Source: an uncultured Dokdonia sp. (GTDB lineage Bacteria; Bacteroidota; Bacteroidia; Flavobacteriales; Flavobacteriaceae). Taken from it: DNA of 64,000 nucleotides. A program made the position numbers and the translations under genes. A model generated the notes under the pieces. The model searched no databases and was not told the DNA's origin. It was given only the letters and a program-made list of their open reading frames with translations. Of the stretch, positions 53,662 to 62,042 are shown one piece after another; within the stretch, counting starts at the first letter, position 1, and every line of letters starts with the position of its first letter. The stretch is taken from NCBI GenBank assembly GCA_947503305.1, contig CANNDF010000004.1:310001-374000 (forward strand), given 5' to 3'.

Positions 53662-54038
53662 TATCGTATTTTTTTAGCGGTTCCTTTTTGTTTGTTAGTA
53701 TCTCCTACTAAGGAGTACTCAAAGGTATAAAAATCTCCTTCTGTAGATAGAATCTTCATATGAATTGCCTTTTCCTCACTCATACGTTTAGGATGTATTT
53801 TCTGAACAATAAATTCGCAGGAATTGATCCATCGCACACTAGAAGAGTCTGCTACTCCATTAAAATAGTCGATTTCGAGGGTGTCATTACGTGTAAAGTG
53901 CGTTGTGACGAGTTCTCCTTCTAGTAGTGTCTCAAAGCTAAAGGTTCCCGTTTTAAAGTCCTTACAGTTTCTCTCTGGAGATGTACAAGACATCATAAGA
54001 GAGGATAGTGCACAGATTGTAATGATCGTTTTTAGCAT
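53661..54038 (-). CDS. Small lipoprotein of unknown function
   Basis: A 125-residue lipoprotein (MLKTIITICALSSLMMSCTS, Cys at residue 18). The rest is beta-rich (FKTGTFSFETLLEGELVTTHFTRNDTLEIDYFNG) and resembles small flavobacterial proteins that precede TerC genes. The stop overlaps the TerC start by one base (TAATG type), so the two are translated together. A link to metal handling is inferred only from this arrangement. Confidence 0.75.
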   Translation of the reverse strand: MLKTIITICALSSLMMSCTSPERNCKDFKTGTFSFETLLEGELVTTHFTRNDTLEIDYFNGVADSSSVRWINSCEFIVQKIHPKRMSEEKAIHMKILSTEGDFYTFEYSLVGDTNKQKGTAKKIR

Positions 54039-54076
54039 AGGGTAAAAATACGAATAGTATGAACCATTTGAAATAA

Positions 54077-54505
54077 TTAAGTTGCATCATAACTTTCAAA
54101 GGTTCCATCTTCCATAAAAATGACAATTCGTTTAATTTTTGAAGGACCTGAAGATTGTTTCAAAACACTCTCTAAAGAAGGAGAGGTATTTTTTTTGAGA
54201 GTACTTTGAGTACCAGATTCACTATTTTTTTCTGGAATAGGAGGAGAGGTTAGGGGCGTAGAAGGATTTGGGAAGTCCGTTTTTGGGAATGTTCCTTTCC
54301 CATTTAATAACCAATAAATATCTACTTGCGGAAAGGTCTGAACGACTTTCATAACAAAGTCCAAACTGGGCTTATTTCTACCTGATAAAATATGTGATAT
54401 TGTTGCTCGCCCTACATGTATTTTATCGGCAAAACTTGACGCAGACAATTCGTACTCATGAAGTATTTTATGGAGTCTTTTTGCAAAATCTGTATTGTTT
54501 ACCAT
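54077..54505 (-). CDS. XRE/CI-like helix-turn-helix regulator
   Basis: A 142-residue protein. The N-terminal HTH (NTDFAKRLHKILHEYELSASSFADKIHVGRATISHILSGRNKPSLDFVMKVVQTFPQVDIYWLLNGKGTFP) is typical of Bacteroidota XRE regulators. A Ser/Thr/Pro-rich linker leads to a short conserved C terminus (IKRIVIFMEDGTFESYDAT). Its promoter region contains TTACAAATGTAA, and a matching TTTACAATTGTAAA occurs before the M14 gene, so autoregulation and control of the M14 gene are plausible. Confidence 0.88.
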   Translation of the reverse strand: MVNNTDFAKRLHKILHEYELSASSFADKIHVGRATISHILSGRNKPSLDFVMKVVQTFPQVDIYWLLNGKGTFPKTDFPNPSTPLTSPPIPEKNSESGTQSTLKKNTSPSLESVLKQSSGPSKIKRIVIFMEDGTFESYDAT

Positions 54506-54529
54506 TGAAAACCCGATCCTCTTTTAGTA

Positions 54530-54561
54530 TATACGTTACAAATGTAAATTTTTGACGTATA
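54530..54561 (-). promoter_or_regulatory. Promoter and candidate operator of the XRE regulator
   Basis: TTACAAATGTAA (54536-54547) is an inverted repeat. On the minus strand it contains TACATTTG (54539-54546), a good -7 box. A wider pair TATACGT (54530-54536) and ACGTATA (54555-54561) flanks it. Binding here would block RNA polymerase. Confidence 0.5.
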
Positions 54562-54744
54562 CGAAGCAATATAAGTTTTATAAAATTGATAAATAATTAA
54601 ATTAAAACTTTATTTAATTCACATTATCATTTGATTATTAATAATTTAAGAATTAAAATAAATTGTTTTGGATAATTTCCTATTCACCTTTGTGTTTTGA
54701 TTGGATTTATGTTTACTTATGGATACTTTTTTTTAAAATTACCT

Positions 54745-54779
54745 GTTTACAATTGTAAATAATTAATAATTTACCTTTG
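54745..54779 (+). promoter_or_regulatory. Promoter and candidate operator of the M14 carboxypeptidase gene
   Basis: TTTACAATTGTAAA (54745-54758) is a perfect 14-bp palindrome. It covers the likely -33 TTG; TACCTTTG (54772-54779) is the -7 box. The gene starts with GTG at 54803. Confidence 0.55.
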
Positions 54780-54802
54780 TGATCAACTAATAAAATAAGA
54801 GT

Positions 54803-55924
54803 GTGGAACATCTACTGAATGGGCATTTAAAAGTACTTGAAGAAAGGCTTTCGGGACGTTATATTACGGCTTCATCTATAGCAAAAATCATGATAGACTT
54901 GCCTCCTCAATTTGAGGTTAAAACACTTGGATTTTCTGTTGAAAATAGACCTATTCATTCTGTTAAAGTTGGAACTGGAAAGCTTAAGATTTTACTATGG
55001 TCACAGATGCATGGTAATGAAAGTACGACGACAAAAGCAGTATTTGATTTTTTTAAAGCCATTCAAAATTATGATGAGATTCCAGAAGTATCTGTTATTT
55101 TAAAAAAATGCACTTTGTGTTTTGTTCCTATATTAAATCCAGATGGCGCATTTTTGTATACCAGAGAAAATGCAAATGGTATCGATTTGAATAGAGATGC
55201 ACAACGTCGTTCAGAACCAGAAAGTGTGTTGTTGTGGAAGCTGTATTCGGATTTTACTCCCGATTATTGCTTTAATTTACATGGGCAACGTACTATCTAT
55301 GGTTTTGAAGATACAGGGAAGCCGTCTGTATTATCTTTTCTTGCCCCCGCTGCCGATATTGATAGGAGTATTACGCTTTCGCGAAAGCATTCTATGAAAA
55401 CAATAGCATATATTAATAATTACCTACAAAGGTATTTACCAGGCCAAATAGGAAGGTATGATGATACGTTTACTATAGACTGTACAGGTGATAGCTTTCA
55501 AGCAACAGGGACCCCCACACTTTTATTTGAGGCAGGACATTATCCAGATGATTACTCTAGGGAAGTGACAAGACGCTATATATATAGCGCATTGATTATT
55601 GCATTATATGGTATAAGTAAAGGAGTAGAAACTTCTATAGATGACTATTTTCAAATACCAGAACATCAGAAATGTTTTTATGATATACTCATTAAAAATA
55701 CAAATAGGGGTGATGTTGCTATTCAATATACAGAAAAACTAGCAAACAATACGATTGTATTTCTTCCTGAATTTGTGCCTGTAGATACCGCTTCTGTCAT
55801 CTATGGACATCGAACCATTAATGCAAATGGAAGTACCTTAAAAGACCATTTGGGAAATGTTTTAAGCAATACTATCGATGTAAAACATATTTATTTGGAT
55901 GACGGTTCAACGATAACGTTGTAG
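54803..55924 (+). CDS. M14 family zinc carboxypeptidase
   Basis: A 373-residue metallopeptidase-like protein starting with GTG. The zinc ligands are in SQMHGNESTTTKAVFDF (His and Glu, near residue 74) and FNLHGQRTIYG (His near 159). FVPILNPDGAFLYTRENANGIDLNRDAQ contains the substrate-binding Asn-Arg. The likely catalytic Glu is in TLLFEAGHYPDD near residue 240. No signal peptide is seen, so it should be cytoplasmic. The flavobacterial form acts on unknown peptides, possibly peptidoglycan stem peptides. An Lrp regulator follows. A palindrome copy encodes LSRK. Confidence 0.88.
   Translation: MEHLLNGHLKVLEERLSGRYITASSIAKIMIDLPPQFEVKTLGFSVENRPIHSVKVGTGKLKILLWSQMHGNESTTTKAVFDFFKAIQNYDEIPEVSVILKKCTLCFVPILNPDGAFLYTRENANGIDLNRDAQRRSEPESVLLWKLYSDFTPDYCFNLHGQRTIYGFEDTGKPSVLSFLAPAADIDRSITLSRKHSMKTIAYINNYLQRYLPGQIGRYDDTFTIDCTGDSFQATGTPTLLFEAGHYPDDYSREVTRRYIYSALIIALYGISKGVETSIDDYFQIPEHQKCFYDILIKNTNRGDVAIQYTEKLANNTIVFLPEFVPVDTASVIYGHRTINANGSTLKDHLGNVLSNTIDVKHIYLDDGSTITL
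55375..55388. repeat. Dispersed palindrome, copy 10 (inside the M14 gene)
   Basis: An exact GCTTTCGCGAAAGC read as LSRK in ITLSRKHS, the same frame as in rmlB. Confidence 0.9.
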
Positions 55925-55968
55925 TGGATTTATTGCTTTTCGTTGCGGATTATTCAATAATAATGCCT

Positions 55969-55976
55969 TAATTTTG
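55969..55976 (+). promoter_or_regulatory. -7 box of the Lrp gene promoter
   Basis: TAATTTTG matches TANNTTTG, 26 bp before the ATG at 56003; a TTG near 55943 is at an acceptable -33 distance. Confidence 0.5.
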
Positions 55977-56002
55977 CATAAAGTTCAATGAATCCCTATA
56001 AA

Positions 56003-56485
56003 ATGGCAAAATTTAAATTAGACGAAGTCGATCATCAGATTCTGGATATGCTTATTGAAAATACCAGAACTCCTTTTACAGATATAGCAAAGAAATTGTT
56101 AATCTCTGCAGGTACCGTACATGTACGTGTTAAAAAAATGGAAGAAGGTGGAATTATTATAGGTTCTTCACTTACACTAGATTATGCAAAGTTAGGATAT
56201 GCTTTTATTGCATATGTAGGTGTATTTTTGAATAAAACTTCACAAACTACTTTTGTTCTTGAACGCATAGCGCAAATCCCTTTTGTGACTGTAGCACATG
56301 TAACGACCGGGAAGTTTAATGTCTTCTGCAAAATTAGAGCTAGAGATACAGACCATGCAAAGAATATTATATTTCAATTAGATGATATCGAAGGCGTGTA
56401 TCGCACAGAGACTATGATTTCCTTAGAAGAAAGTATTAACGATAAAAAACGATTAATGCATTCTATTTTTCAAGATTTGATATAA
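56003..56485 (+). CDS. Lrp/AsnC family transcriptional regulator
   Basis: A 160-residue regulator. The N-terminal AsnC-type HTH is KFKLDEVDHQILDMLIENTRTPFTDIAKKLLISAGTVHVRVKKMEEGGII. The C-terminal RAM domain (GYAFIAYVGVFL...VTTGKFNVFCKIRARDTDHAKNIIF) binds amino acids or similar effectors. The ATG at 56003 (MAKFKLDEVD) is preferred over one at 55988 on family similarity. The target is unknown. A strong terminator follows. Confidence 0.93.
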   Translation: MAKFKLDEVDHQILDMLIENTRTPFTDIAKKLLISAGTVHVRVKKMEEGGIIIGSSLTLDYAKLGYAFIAYVGVFLNKTSQTTFVLERIAQIPFVTVAHVTTGKFNVFCKIRARDTDHAKNIIFQLDDIEGVYRTETMISLEESINDKKRLMHSIFQDLI

Positions 56486-56512
56486 TAACATACTATCAAT
56501 TATAGAATACAG

Positions 56513-56542
56513 CCCTTCTGAAGCAATTCAGAAGGGTTTTTT
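56513..56542 (+). terminator. Rho-independent terminator
   Basis: CCCTTCTGAA and TTCAGAAGGG form a perfect 10-bp stem with a GCAA tetraloop and six T, directly after the Lrp gene. Confidence 0.93.
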
Positions 56543-56582
56543 AGTACTTTAGTAAAAAAAAGATATGTATACTACTGACGTA

Positions 56583-57083
56583 ATGAGTAATGAGTATAAT
56601 CCTTATTACACCCCTTTTATAGAAAAAAACCCTTCTGATAGATCACTGATTGATTCCTTAATAGAAAGTAAAAATGATACAGAGCAGTTTTTTAATAATA
56701 TTCCAGAAGATAAGTTAGCACATCGATATGCAGAAGGTAAATGGACTCCGAAAGAGGTTCTTATGCATATTATAGATACCGAACGTATATTTTCTTACAG
56801 AGCATTACGCTTTGCGCGAAAAGATAAAATAGATCTTCTTGGGTTTGATCAAAATGAGTTTGTATCCTATTCTGACGCTGCAGAGCGTTCTTTAAAATCC
56901 CTTATAGAAGAGTATATAGCGGTTAGAAATGCGAGTATTATATTATATAAAAATTTTACTACAGCCATGCTTAAAGAAATAGGTATAGGTAGTGGGAGTC
57001 CTATGTCCGTAAGAGCATTGGGTTTTATAACCGTAGGACACGAGATGCATCATATAGCGCTTATCAAAGAGCGATACCTTTAA
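56583..57083 (+). CDS. DinB family protein
   Basis: A 166-residue four-helix-bundle protein. The metal-binding pattern is present: His in VLMHIIDTERIFSYRALRFARKD and the GHEMHHIALIKERY pair near the C terminus. The DinB/YfiT superfamily includes thiol transferases that use bacillithiol or similar cofactors. Function in this organism is not known. The start at 56583 is chosen over 56565 by similarity. It overlaps the convergent gene at 57080 by 4 bp. Confidence 0.87.
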   Translation: MSNEYNPYYTPFIEKNPSDRSLIDSLIESKNDTEQFFNNIPEDKLAHRYAEGKWTPKEVLMHIIDTERIFSYRALRFARKDKIDLLGFDQNEFVSYSDAAERSLKSLIEEYIAVRNASIILYKNFTTAMLKEIGIGSGSPMSVRALGFITVGHEMHHIALIKERYL

Positions 57084-57373
57084 TCGCTAATCTCAGGACT
57101 AGGCTTTTGAGGTAAATCTATAATTGGAGTTTGGTAATCACGGTCTTCATAATCTTCTGATGAAAACCCTGCCATTTTGGTTTTAAGGCGACGGCTTATC
57201 CTGACTAGATATATAGTGTCTTTTGTACGTACTTCTACGGCCTCAATATGCTCATTTTTGTGATTGGTAAATTGGATCACATGGCCATCATCATACCCAT
57301 AAGGATACTTGTCAACTAATAGCGATAATACTTCTGGAGTTAACTTTTTGTAGTCTACAATAACGCGTTTCAT
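57080..57373 (-). CDS. Conserved small protein of unknown function
   Basis: A 97-residue soluble protein (MKRVIVDYKKLTPEVLSLLVDKYPYGYDDGHVIQFTNHKNEHIEAVEVRT...). It is beta-alpha in pattern with a Pro-rich acidic tail. Similar proteins occur beside aroB and proline dehydrogenase in flavobacteria. No domain or active site is recognised. Confidence 0.78.
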   Translation of the reverse strand: MKRVIVDYKKLTPEVLSLLVDKYPYGYDDGHVIQFTNHKNEHIEAVEVRTKDTIYLVRISRRLKTKMAGFSSEDYEDRDYQTPIIDLPQKPSPEISD

Positions 57374-57452
57374 GGTGCATATATTCTAAATAACACTTAA
57401 AGTTAATCAAAAAATGAATTCAAAATACAGTAAGCTTATAAAAAAATAGCAC

Positions 57453-58529
57453 TTATGAATTAATCAAACTGTAGTATGCAAATGATTTGTATATGAGTTC
57501 ATTAGAAGTGTTTATATCAATAACTGGAATTCCGATTTCTTTTAAAAGAACAAAGTTTATATTGCCATTACTATTCTTTTTGTCATACTTCAGGTATTCT
57601 ATAATATTACGGATATCGGTATCTGTGAATTGAACATATTCATACATATTTTTAAATACTTGCGAGATTTGTGTTAACTCTATTTTTGATAAGCCCGTAA
57701 GTTCAGATGCCAGATACGATTCTAAGATCATTCCAATAGCAATAGCCTCCCCGTGCAGTAATGTGGTTTTGTCAGGATTTCCTAAGCAATAAGATTCAAT
57801 AGCGTGTCCTAGTGTGTGTCCGAAGTTTAATGTTTTTCGAATTCCTTGCTCTGTAGGGTCCTCTAAGACTACATTGTTTTTTATAATGACGCTATCATAA
57901 ATAAGGGTAGTAAGATCCTCAATAGTGAGTGCTGTAAGATCTGTAAGTTGTTGCCAGTAGGATTTACTGGCAATAAGCCCGTGTTTATACATCTCTGCAA
58001 GCCCTGATCGCATTTCGTTTTGTGGTAATGTCGCAAGAAACCCTGTATCGATAAGAACCATTTTTGGGTTGTTAATAACACCAATTAAATTTTTTAGCAT
58101 CCCTAGATCTACTCCTGTTTTTCCACCTACAGATGCATCTACCATAGATAATAGGGTTGTAGGGATATTTATAAAATCCATCCCTCGCTTAAAAGTACTA
58201 GCGACAAAACCACCTAGGTCAGTGACGACTCCGCCCCCTAGGTTTATAATAAGACCTTTACGATCTGCCTCTAAGGCTGCCAGTGCATCCCAAACACCAG
58301 AGCAGGTATCAATTGTCTTGTGTATTTCTCCCGCATCAATCTCAATAACTTCAATAGTGATGGCTGTTTCTAAGACACTTAGAAATACAGGTAAGCATTG
58401 TTCTTGTGTATTGCTATCTACAATGATAAAAATCTTTGAGTAGTTTGTTTTGTTTATATAGTGATTGAGAGCTGTATAACCACTAGTGTTAAAAACGATT
58501 TCATATGAAGAGGCAATAATAGGTTGCAT
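57453..58529 (-). CDS. aroB: 3-dehydroquinate synthase
   Basis: A 358-residue enzyme of step 2 of the shikimate pathway, making 3-dehydroquinate from DAHP with NAD and a divalent metal. Motifs: GGGVVTDLGGFVASTFKRGMDFINIPTTLLSMVDASVGGKTGVDLGMLKNLIG, RSGLAEMYKHGLI, and the metal site ETIGH-like FGHTLGHAIESYC plus LLHGEAIAIGM. Length is normal. It is divergent from proline dehydrogenase with an 89-bp gap. Confidence 0.96.
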   Translation of the reverse strand: MQPIIASSYEIVFNTSGYTALNHYINKTNYSKIFIIVDSNTQEQCLPVFLSVLETAITIEVIEIDAGEIHKTIDTCSGVWDALAALEADRKGLIINLGGGVVTDLGGFVASTFKRGMDFINIPTTLLSMVDASVGGKTGVDLGMLKNLIGVINNPKMVLIDTGFLATLPQNEMRSGLAEMYKHGLIASKSYWQQLTDLTALTIEDLTTLIYDSVIIKNNVVLEDPTEQGIRKTLNFGHTLGHAIESYCLGNPDKTTLLHGEAIAIGMILESYLASELTGLSKIELTQISQVFKNMYEYVQFTDTDIRNIIEYLKYDKKNSNGNINFVLLKEIGIPVIDINTSNELIYKSFAYYSLINS

Positions 58530-58618
58530 GTATTCTTAAAATTAAGGTGCCAAATTACTATCTTTTTATCAAAATCACTTCTAGATTCAATTATATTTGT
58601 GTGATCAAATACGATACT

Positions 58619-59788
58619 ATGGCTTCTTCTATTTTTGAAAATACAGAACGTGCTTTCTGTCTTAAATCTGATAGCGAACTTGAACGCGCTTATTTTCTTT
58701 TTAAAATGATATCAAAAGAACCTTTAGTGCGCATAGGTACTGCAATGACTAAGTTTGCAATTAATGCGAGCTTACCTGTAGAAGGACTTATACGATCTAC
58801 TGTATTTGATCATTTTTGTGGCGGGGTCAATGAAGATGATTGCCTTCTGGTCGTTGATCGGTTGTTTGAAGCTGGCGTAAGTTCTGTATTAGACTATTCG
58901 GTAGAGGGGAAAGAAGATGAAGCACAATTTGATGCATGTCTGGATAAAGTGATGGAACTTACAGACTTTGCCGAGGAAAAAGCAGCTATGCCTATATCAG
59001 TCTTTAAGCCTACAGGGTTTGGCCGGTTTGCAATTTGGCAAAAAGTGTCAGAAGGAGCAATACTTACAGATCATGAAAAGGTCGAATGGGATGCTATTGT
59101 CGACCGTTTTGATCGTATTTGTAAAAAGGCTTATGATACAAATGTTGCCGTATTAATAGATGGAGAAGAGAGTTGGATGCAAGATGCTGCAGATGCTTTG
59201 GTTCTACAAATGATGGCAAAGTATAATAAAGAAAAAGCGATTGTATATAATACCTTGCAGTGTTATCGATGGGATCGACTAGCCTATCTTAAAGAGATGC
59301 ATTTACAATCTAAGATCCAGGGGTTTAAAATAGGAGTAAAGATTGTCCGAGGAGCTTATATGGAGAAAGAAAATGAACGTGCTGAAAAAATGGGGTATGC
59401 TACGCCTATTTGCCCTAGTAAAAAAGCTACAGATGATAATTTTGATTCGGTACTACAATATATTTTTGAAAACTTAGAAGATATTTCTGTATTTCTGGGC
59501 ACCCATAATGAGGCAAGTTGTCAGTTGGCAATGGATATTATGAAGAACCATGGGATCACATATAACGATGATCGCGTATGGTTTGGGCAATTGTATGGAA
59601 TGAGTGATCATATCAGTTTTAATATTGCAGCAGCGGGCTTTAATGTTGCAAAATACATCCCTTTTGGGCCTGTAAAAGATGTGATGCCGTATTTAATACG
59701 ACGCGCAGAAGAAAATACGTCAGTAGCGGGGCAGACCAATAGGGAACTGGAATTACTTAAAAAAGAACGTAAACGTAGGAAGCTTTAG
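58619..59788 (+). CDS. putA: Proline dehydrogenase
   Basis: A 389-residue FAD enzyme of the monofunctional Bacteroidota type that oxidises proline to pyrroline-5-carboxylate. The beta-alpha barrel motifs are SVLDYSVEGKEDEAQFD, PISVFKPTGFGRFAIWQKVSEG, VLIDGEESWMQDAADALV, VKIVRGAYMEKENERAEKMGYATPICPSKKATDDNFD, FLGTHNEASCQLAMD, FGQLYGMSDHISFNIAAAGFNVAKYIPFGPV and YLIRRAEENTSVAGQTNRELELL. The last (RRAEEN) is the proline-binding site. The ATG at 58619 fits the family. There is no P5C dehydrogenase domain, which must be encoded elsewhere. Confidence 0.94.
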   Translation: MASSIFENTERAFCLKSDSELERAYFLFKMISKEPLVRIGTAMTKFAINASLPVEGLIRSTVFDHFCGGVNEDDCLLVVDRLFEAGVSSVLDYSVEGKEDEAQFDACLDKVMELTDFAEEKAAMPISVFKPTGFGRFAIWQKVSEGAILTDHEKVEWDAIVDRFDRICKKAYDTNVAVLIDGEESWMQDAADALVLQMMAKYNKEKAIVYNTLQCYRWDRLAYLKEMHLQSKIQGFKIGVKIVRGAYMEKENERAEKMGYATPICPSKKATDDNFDSVLQYIFENLEDISVFLGTHNEASCQLAMDIMKNHGITYNDDRVWFGQLYGMSDHISFNIAAAGFNVAKYIPFGPVKDVMPYLIRRAEENTSVAGQTNRELELLKKERKRRKL

Positions 59789-59791
59789 GAT

Positions 59792-60166
59792 TTAATTAGT
59801 ACTGACATCGGTTATTGTGACTAATTCTTCGCAGTTTTCCAGTGTTATTTTTAGTCCCTGACCTTTCTCGGTTTCTCCTTCGATTGTATAAATGGCACAA
59901 GGTTCTTTTCGGGTTTGGCTTTCGCCAAAATTGACATCTCCCTTTTTCAGTACATGATTAATAGCTATAGTATCTAGTTGGTGTTGTACTAGATCTGATA
60001 ACGCTTTCGCGGAAAGCGTATGGGGTTTGATATTAATATTTTTTAACACACGAGCTTCAGGAAAATAGGCGCAACTTGTTTTTTTTCCACTAAAAAAGAA
60101 GGCTAGAATGATAAGGCCTATGGCAAAACCACCGAGGTAATACCCGATGCGTTTAAGTAAAGTCAT
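59792..60166 (-). CDS. Membrane-anchored small protein, possibly DUF4258
   Basis: A 124-residue protein with one N-terminal membrane helix (MTLLKRIGYYLGGFAIGLIILAFFFSG) followed by KKTSCAYFPEARVLKNINIKPHTLSAKALSDLV and a C-terminal GESQTRKEPCAIYTIEGETEKGQGLKITLENCEELVTI. The end resembles DUF4258. It lies 3 bp downstream of alanine dehydrogenase on the same strand, a pairing I recall from other flavobacteria. The function is unknown. A variant palindrome copy (60003-60017) lies in the gene. Confidence 0.75.
   Translation of the reverse strand: MTLLKRIGYYLGGFAIGLIILAFFFSGKKTSCAYFPEARVLKNINIKPHTLSAKALSDLVQHQLDTIAINHVLKKGDVNFGESQTRKEPCAIYTIEGETEKGQGLKITLENCEELVTITDVSTN
60003..60017. repeat. Dispersed palindrome, variant copy with one inserted base
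   Basis: GCTTTCGCGGAAAGC differs from the core by one inserted G. On the minus strand it is read as LSAKAL in the gene at 59792. Confidence 0.7.
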
Positions 60167-60169
60167 AAA

Positions 60170-61369
60170 TTAAAATATAAGTAAATTGATATCTCGATAG
60201 GAAAGATCAAACCAATCTGCTACCGATTTGTTGGTCAAAATGCCGTGGTAAAAATACAAACCGTTTTTCAATCCTTTATCAAATCTCAATTTATTTTCAA
60301 TACCTCCTTCTTCGGCTATATCCAGAAGATAGGGAGTGAAGATATTACTTAAAGATACGGATGCAGTTCGGGCAAAGCGTGCAGGGATATTGGGTACGCA
60401 ATAATGGGTAACGCCATGTTTTTTATAGGTAGGTTTATCATGGGAAGTTACTTCGCTGGTTTCAAAACATCCACCCATATCGATGCTTACATCTATAATA
60501 ACAGCCCCATTTTTCATGCCTTCAACCATAGGTTCAGTAACAATGATAGGAGATCTGTTTTTGCCTCGTACAGCTCCTATAACTACATCACACCGTTTTA
60601 ATGCTTTGATTAAATTTTTAGGTTGTAAGGTAGAGGTGTATAATGGCCTTCCTATATTGGTTTGTATGCATCGTAATCTGGTGATAGAATTGTCAAATAC
60701 TTTGACATTTGCACCCAACCCTATGGCCGAACGAGTTGCAAATTCACCTACAGTTCCAGCTCCAATAATCACAACCTCAGCAGGGGGGACCCCACTTATA
60801 TTCCCTAATAGCATTCCTGTACCCGAATCTGTATTGCTCATCAATTCTGCAGCGACTTGTACAGCTGCCGTACCCGCAATTTCTGATAGCGTGCGTACAG
60901 CAGGGTAGGTGCCATCATCATCTTTTATAAATTCAAAAGCAATGGCCGTGGCCCGTTTGCTAGCCAGTTTCTCAAAATAGGCTTTGTATTGTGTTTTTAG
61001 TTGTAATGCCGAAATCAATACCGTTTGTGGATTGATCATGTCCAGCTCTTCCAGAGAAGGCGGTTCTACTTTAAGGATCATAGGACATGAAAACACCTTG
61101 GCGGTGTCATTGGTAATCTCTGCACCTGCTTCACTATAATCTTTATCAGAATATCGTGCGCCTTTACCGGCTTTGGATTCTATAAGAACACGGTGTCCAT
61201 TGGCAGTAAGTGCAGCAACAGCATCAGGAGTAAGGCAGACGCGACGTTCTTGAAAATGTGCTTCTTTAGGAATTCCTATAAAAAGAGTGCCTTTTTTCTT
61301 GATGACTTCAAGTTTCTCTTCCTGAGGTAAGAGTTGTGCTTTGGTAAATGGGCTGTTGGTCGTATCCAT
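60170..61369 (-). CDS. ald: Alanine dehydrogenase
   Basis: A 399-residue NAD-dependent enzyme of the AlaDH/PNT family that interconverts L-alanine and pyruvate plus ammonia. The N-terminal IGIPKEAHFQERRVCLTPDAVAALTANGHRVLIES includes the catalytic Lys region (KVEPPSLEELDMI follows). The Rossmann motif VVIIGAGTVGEFATRSAIGLGANVKVFDNS is near residue 200. C-terminal CVPNIPARFARTASVSLSNIFTPYLL matches the family. Longer than Bacillus Ald (about 370) because of an N-terminal extension of about 30 residues, as in other flavobacteria. Confidence 0.92.
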   Translation of the reverse strand: MDTTNSPFTKAQLLPQEEKLEVIKKKGTLFIGIPKEAHFQERRVCLTPDAVAALTANGHRVLIESKAGKGARYSDKDYSEAGAEITNDTAKVFSCPMILKVEPPSLEELDMINPQTVLISALQLKTQYKAYFEKLASKRATAIAFEFIKDDDGTYPAVRTLSEIAGTAAVQVAAELMSNTDSGTGMLLGNISGVPPAEVVIIGAGTVGEFATRSAIGLGANVKVFDNSITRLRCIQTNIGRPLYTSTLQPKNLIKALKRCDVVIGAVRGKNRSPIIVTEPMVEGMKNGAVIIDVSIDMGGCFETSEVTSHDKPTYKKHGVTHYCVPNIPARFARTASVSLSNIFTPYLLDIAEEGGIENKLRFDKGLKNGLYFYHGILTNKSVADWFDLSYRDINLLIF

Positions 61370-61451
61370 AGATTTTGGCTAGTATTCCAAAAATACGGAT
61401 TATATTAAAAATGAAAAGATGTCTTGGGTAGTATGTGAAGAAAGGTATGGA

Positions 61452-62042
61452 TTATCCCATGAATACAGGTTCTTCGTCTTCATCGTCATCTAAGTCATTG
61501 TCATCTATGTCACTATCATTTTTTGTTCTATTTTGTAGTTCTCCTTTCCAATTGACACGACTCAATTCGCTCAGATCAATCCCATGAATTTTATCAAAAA
61601 CTCTAGTTCTAACAGTATATGAAAAAATTGCTACAACAAAAATTATAGGAGCCAAAGCATAAATTTCATCAGAATCAGAGAAGCGAATTTCGTTGCTTAG
61701 ATTTGAATAGATTTGGAATGCATACATGCAAATAGGCACTAAAATAGCATGATACCACCAATGCTTACAGGTAAAAAACCATATAGTTAATAGAATAAAG
61801 GGAATAAATTTACCAAATAAAACCCAAGCACTAATATTAACATCTTCCCAATAATTACTTTCAAAAGTACCAAAAAAGGTTTCCAAAGTTTTAGTGCTCG
61901 GGAAACCTTCGTATAAATAATATAAGTATGGTGTTATTATTATTATAACTCCACAAAATGTCCCTAATAATAGAGATCTATTATTTTTATTGATGTTGTT
62001 CTGTCTTCTTAATTTTTGTTTTGTCGATTGCTTGTTCTGCAT
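61452..62042 (-). CDS. Membrane protein of unknown function with acidic tail
   Basis: A 196-residue protein with four or five hydrophobic helices, a basic N terminus (QNKQSTKQKLRRQNNINKNNRS) and a very acidic tail (NDSDIDDNDLDDDEDEEP). The topology suggests a basic cytosolic N terminus. No domain is recognised. Its first 56 bp overlap a short signal-peptide ORF in another frame (61987-62121), so its start or expression may depend on that ORF. Confidence 0.65.
   Translation of the reverse strand: MQNKQSTKQKLRRQNNINKNNRSLLLGTFCGVIIIITPYLYYLYEGFPSTKTLETFFGTFESNYWEDVNISAWVLFGKFIPFILLTIWFFTCKHWWYHAILVPICMYAFQIYSNLSNEIRFSDSDEIYALAPIIFVVAIFSYTVRTRVFDKIHGIDLSELSRVNWKGELQNRTKNDSDIDDNDLDDDEDEEPVFMG

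Larger units (their letters stand above)
54506..54802. other. Divergent intergenic region between XRE and M14 genes
   Basis: About 300 bp, very AT-rich. Apart from the two TTACA-NN-TGTAA palindromes and the two promoters, no coding sequence or structured RNA is seen. Confidence 0.6.

Noticed and set aside
56809-56823. GCTTTGCGCGAAAAG, resembling the dispersed palindrome
   Set aside because: It has several differences from the core and encodes the conserved RFARKD stretch of the DinB protein, so similarity is probably chance.
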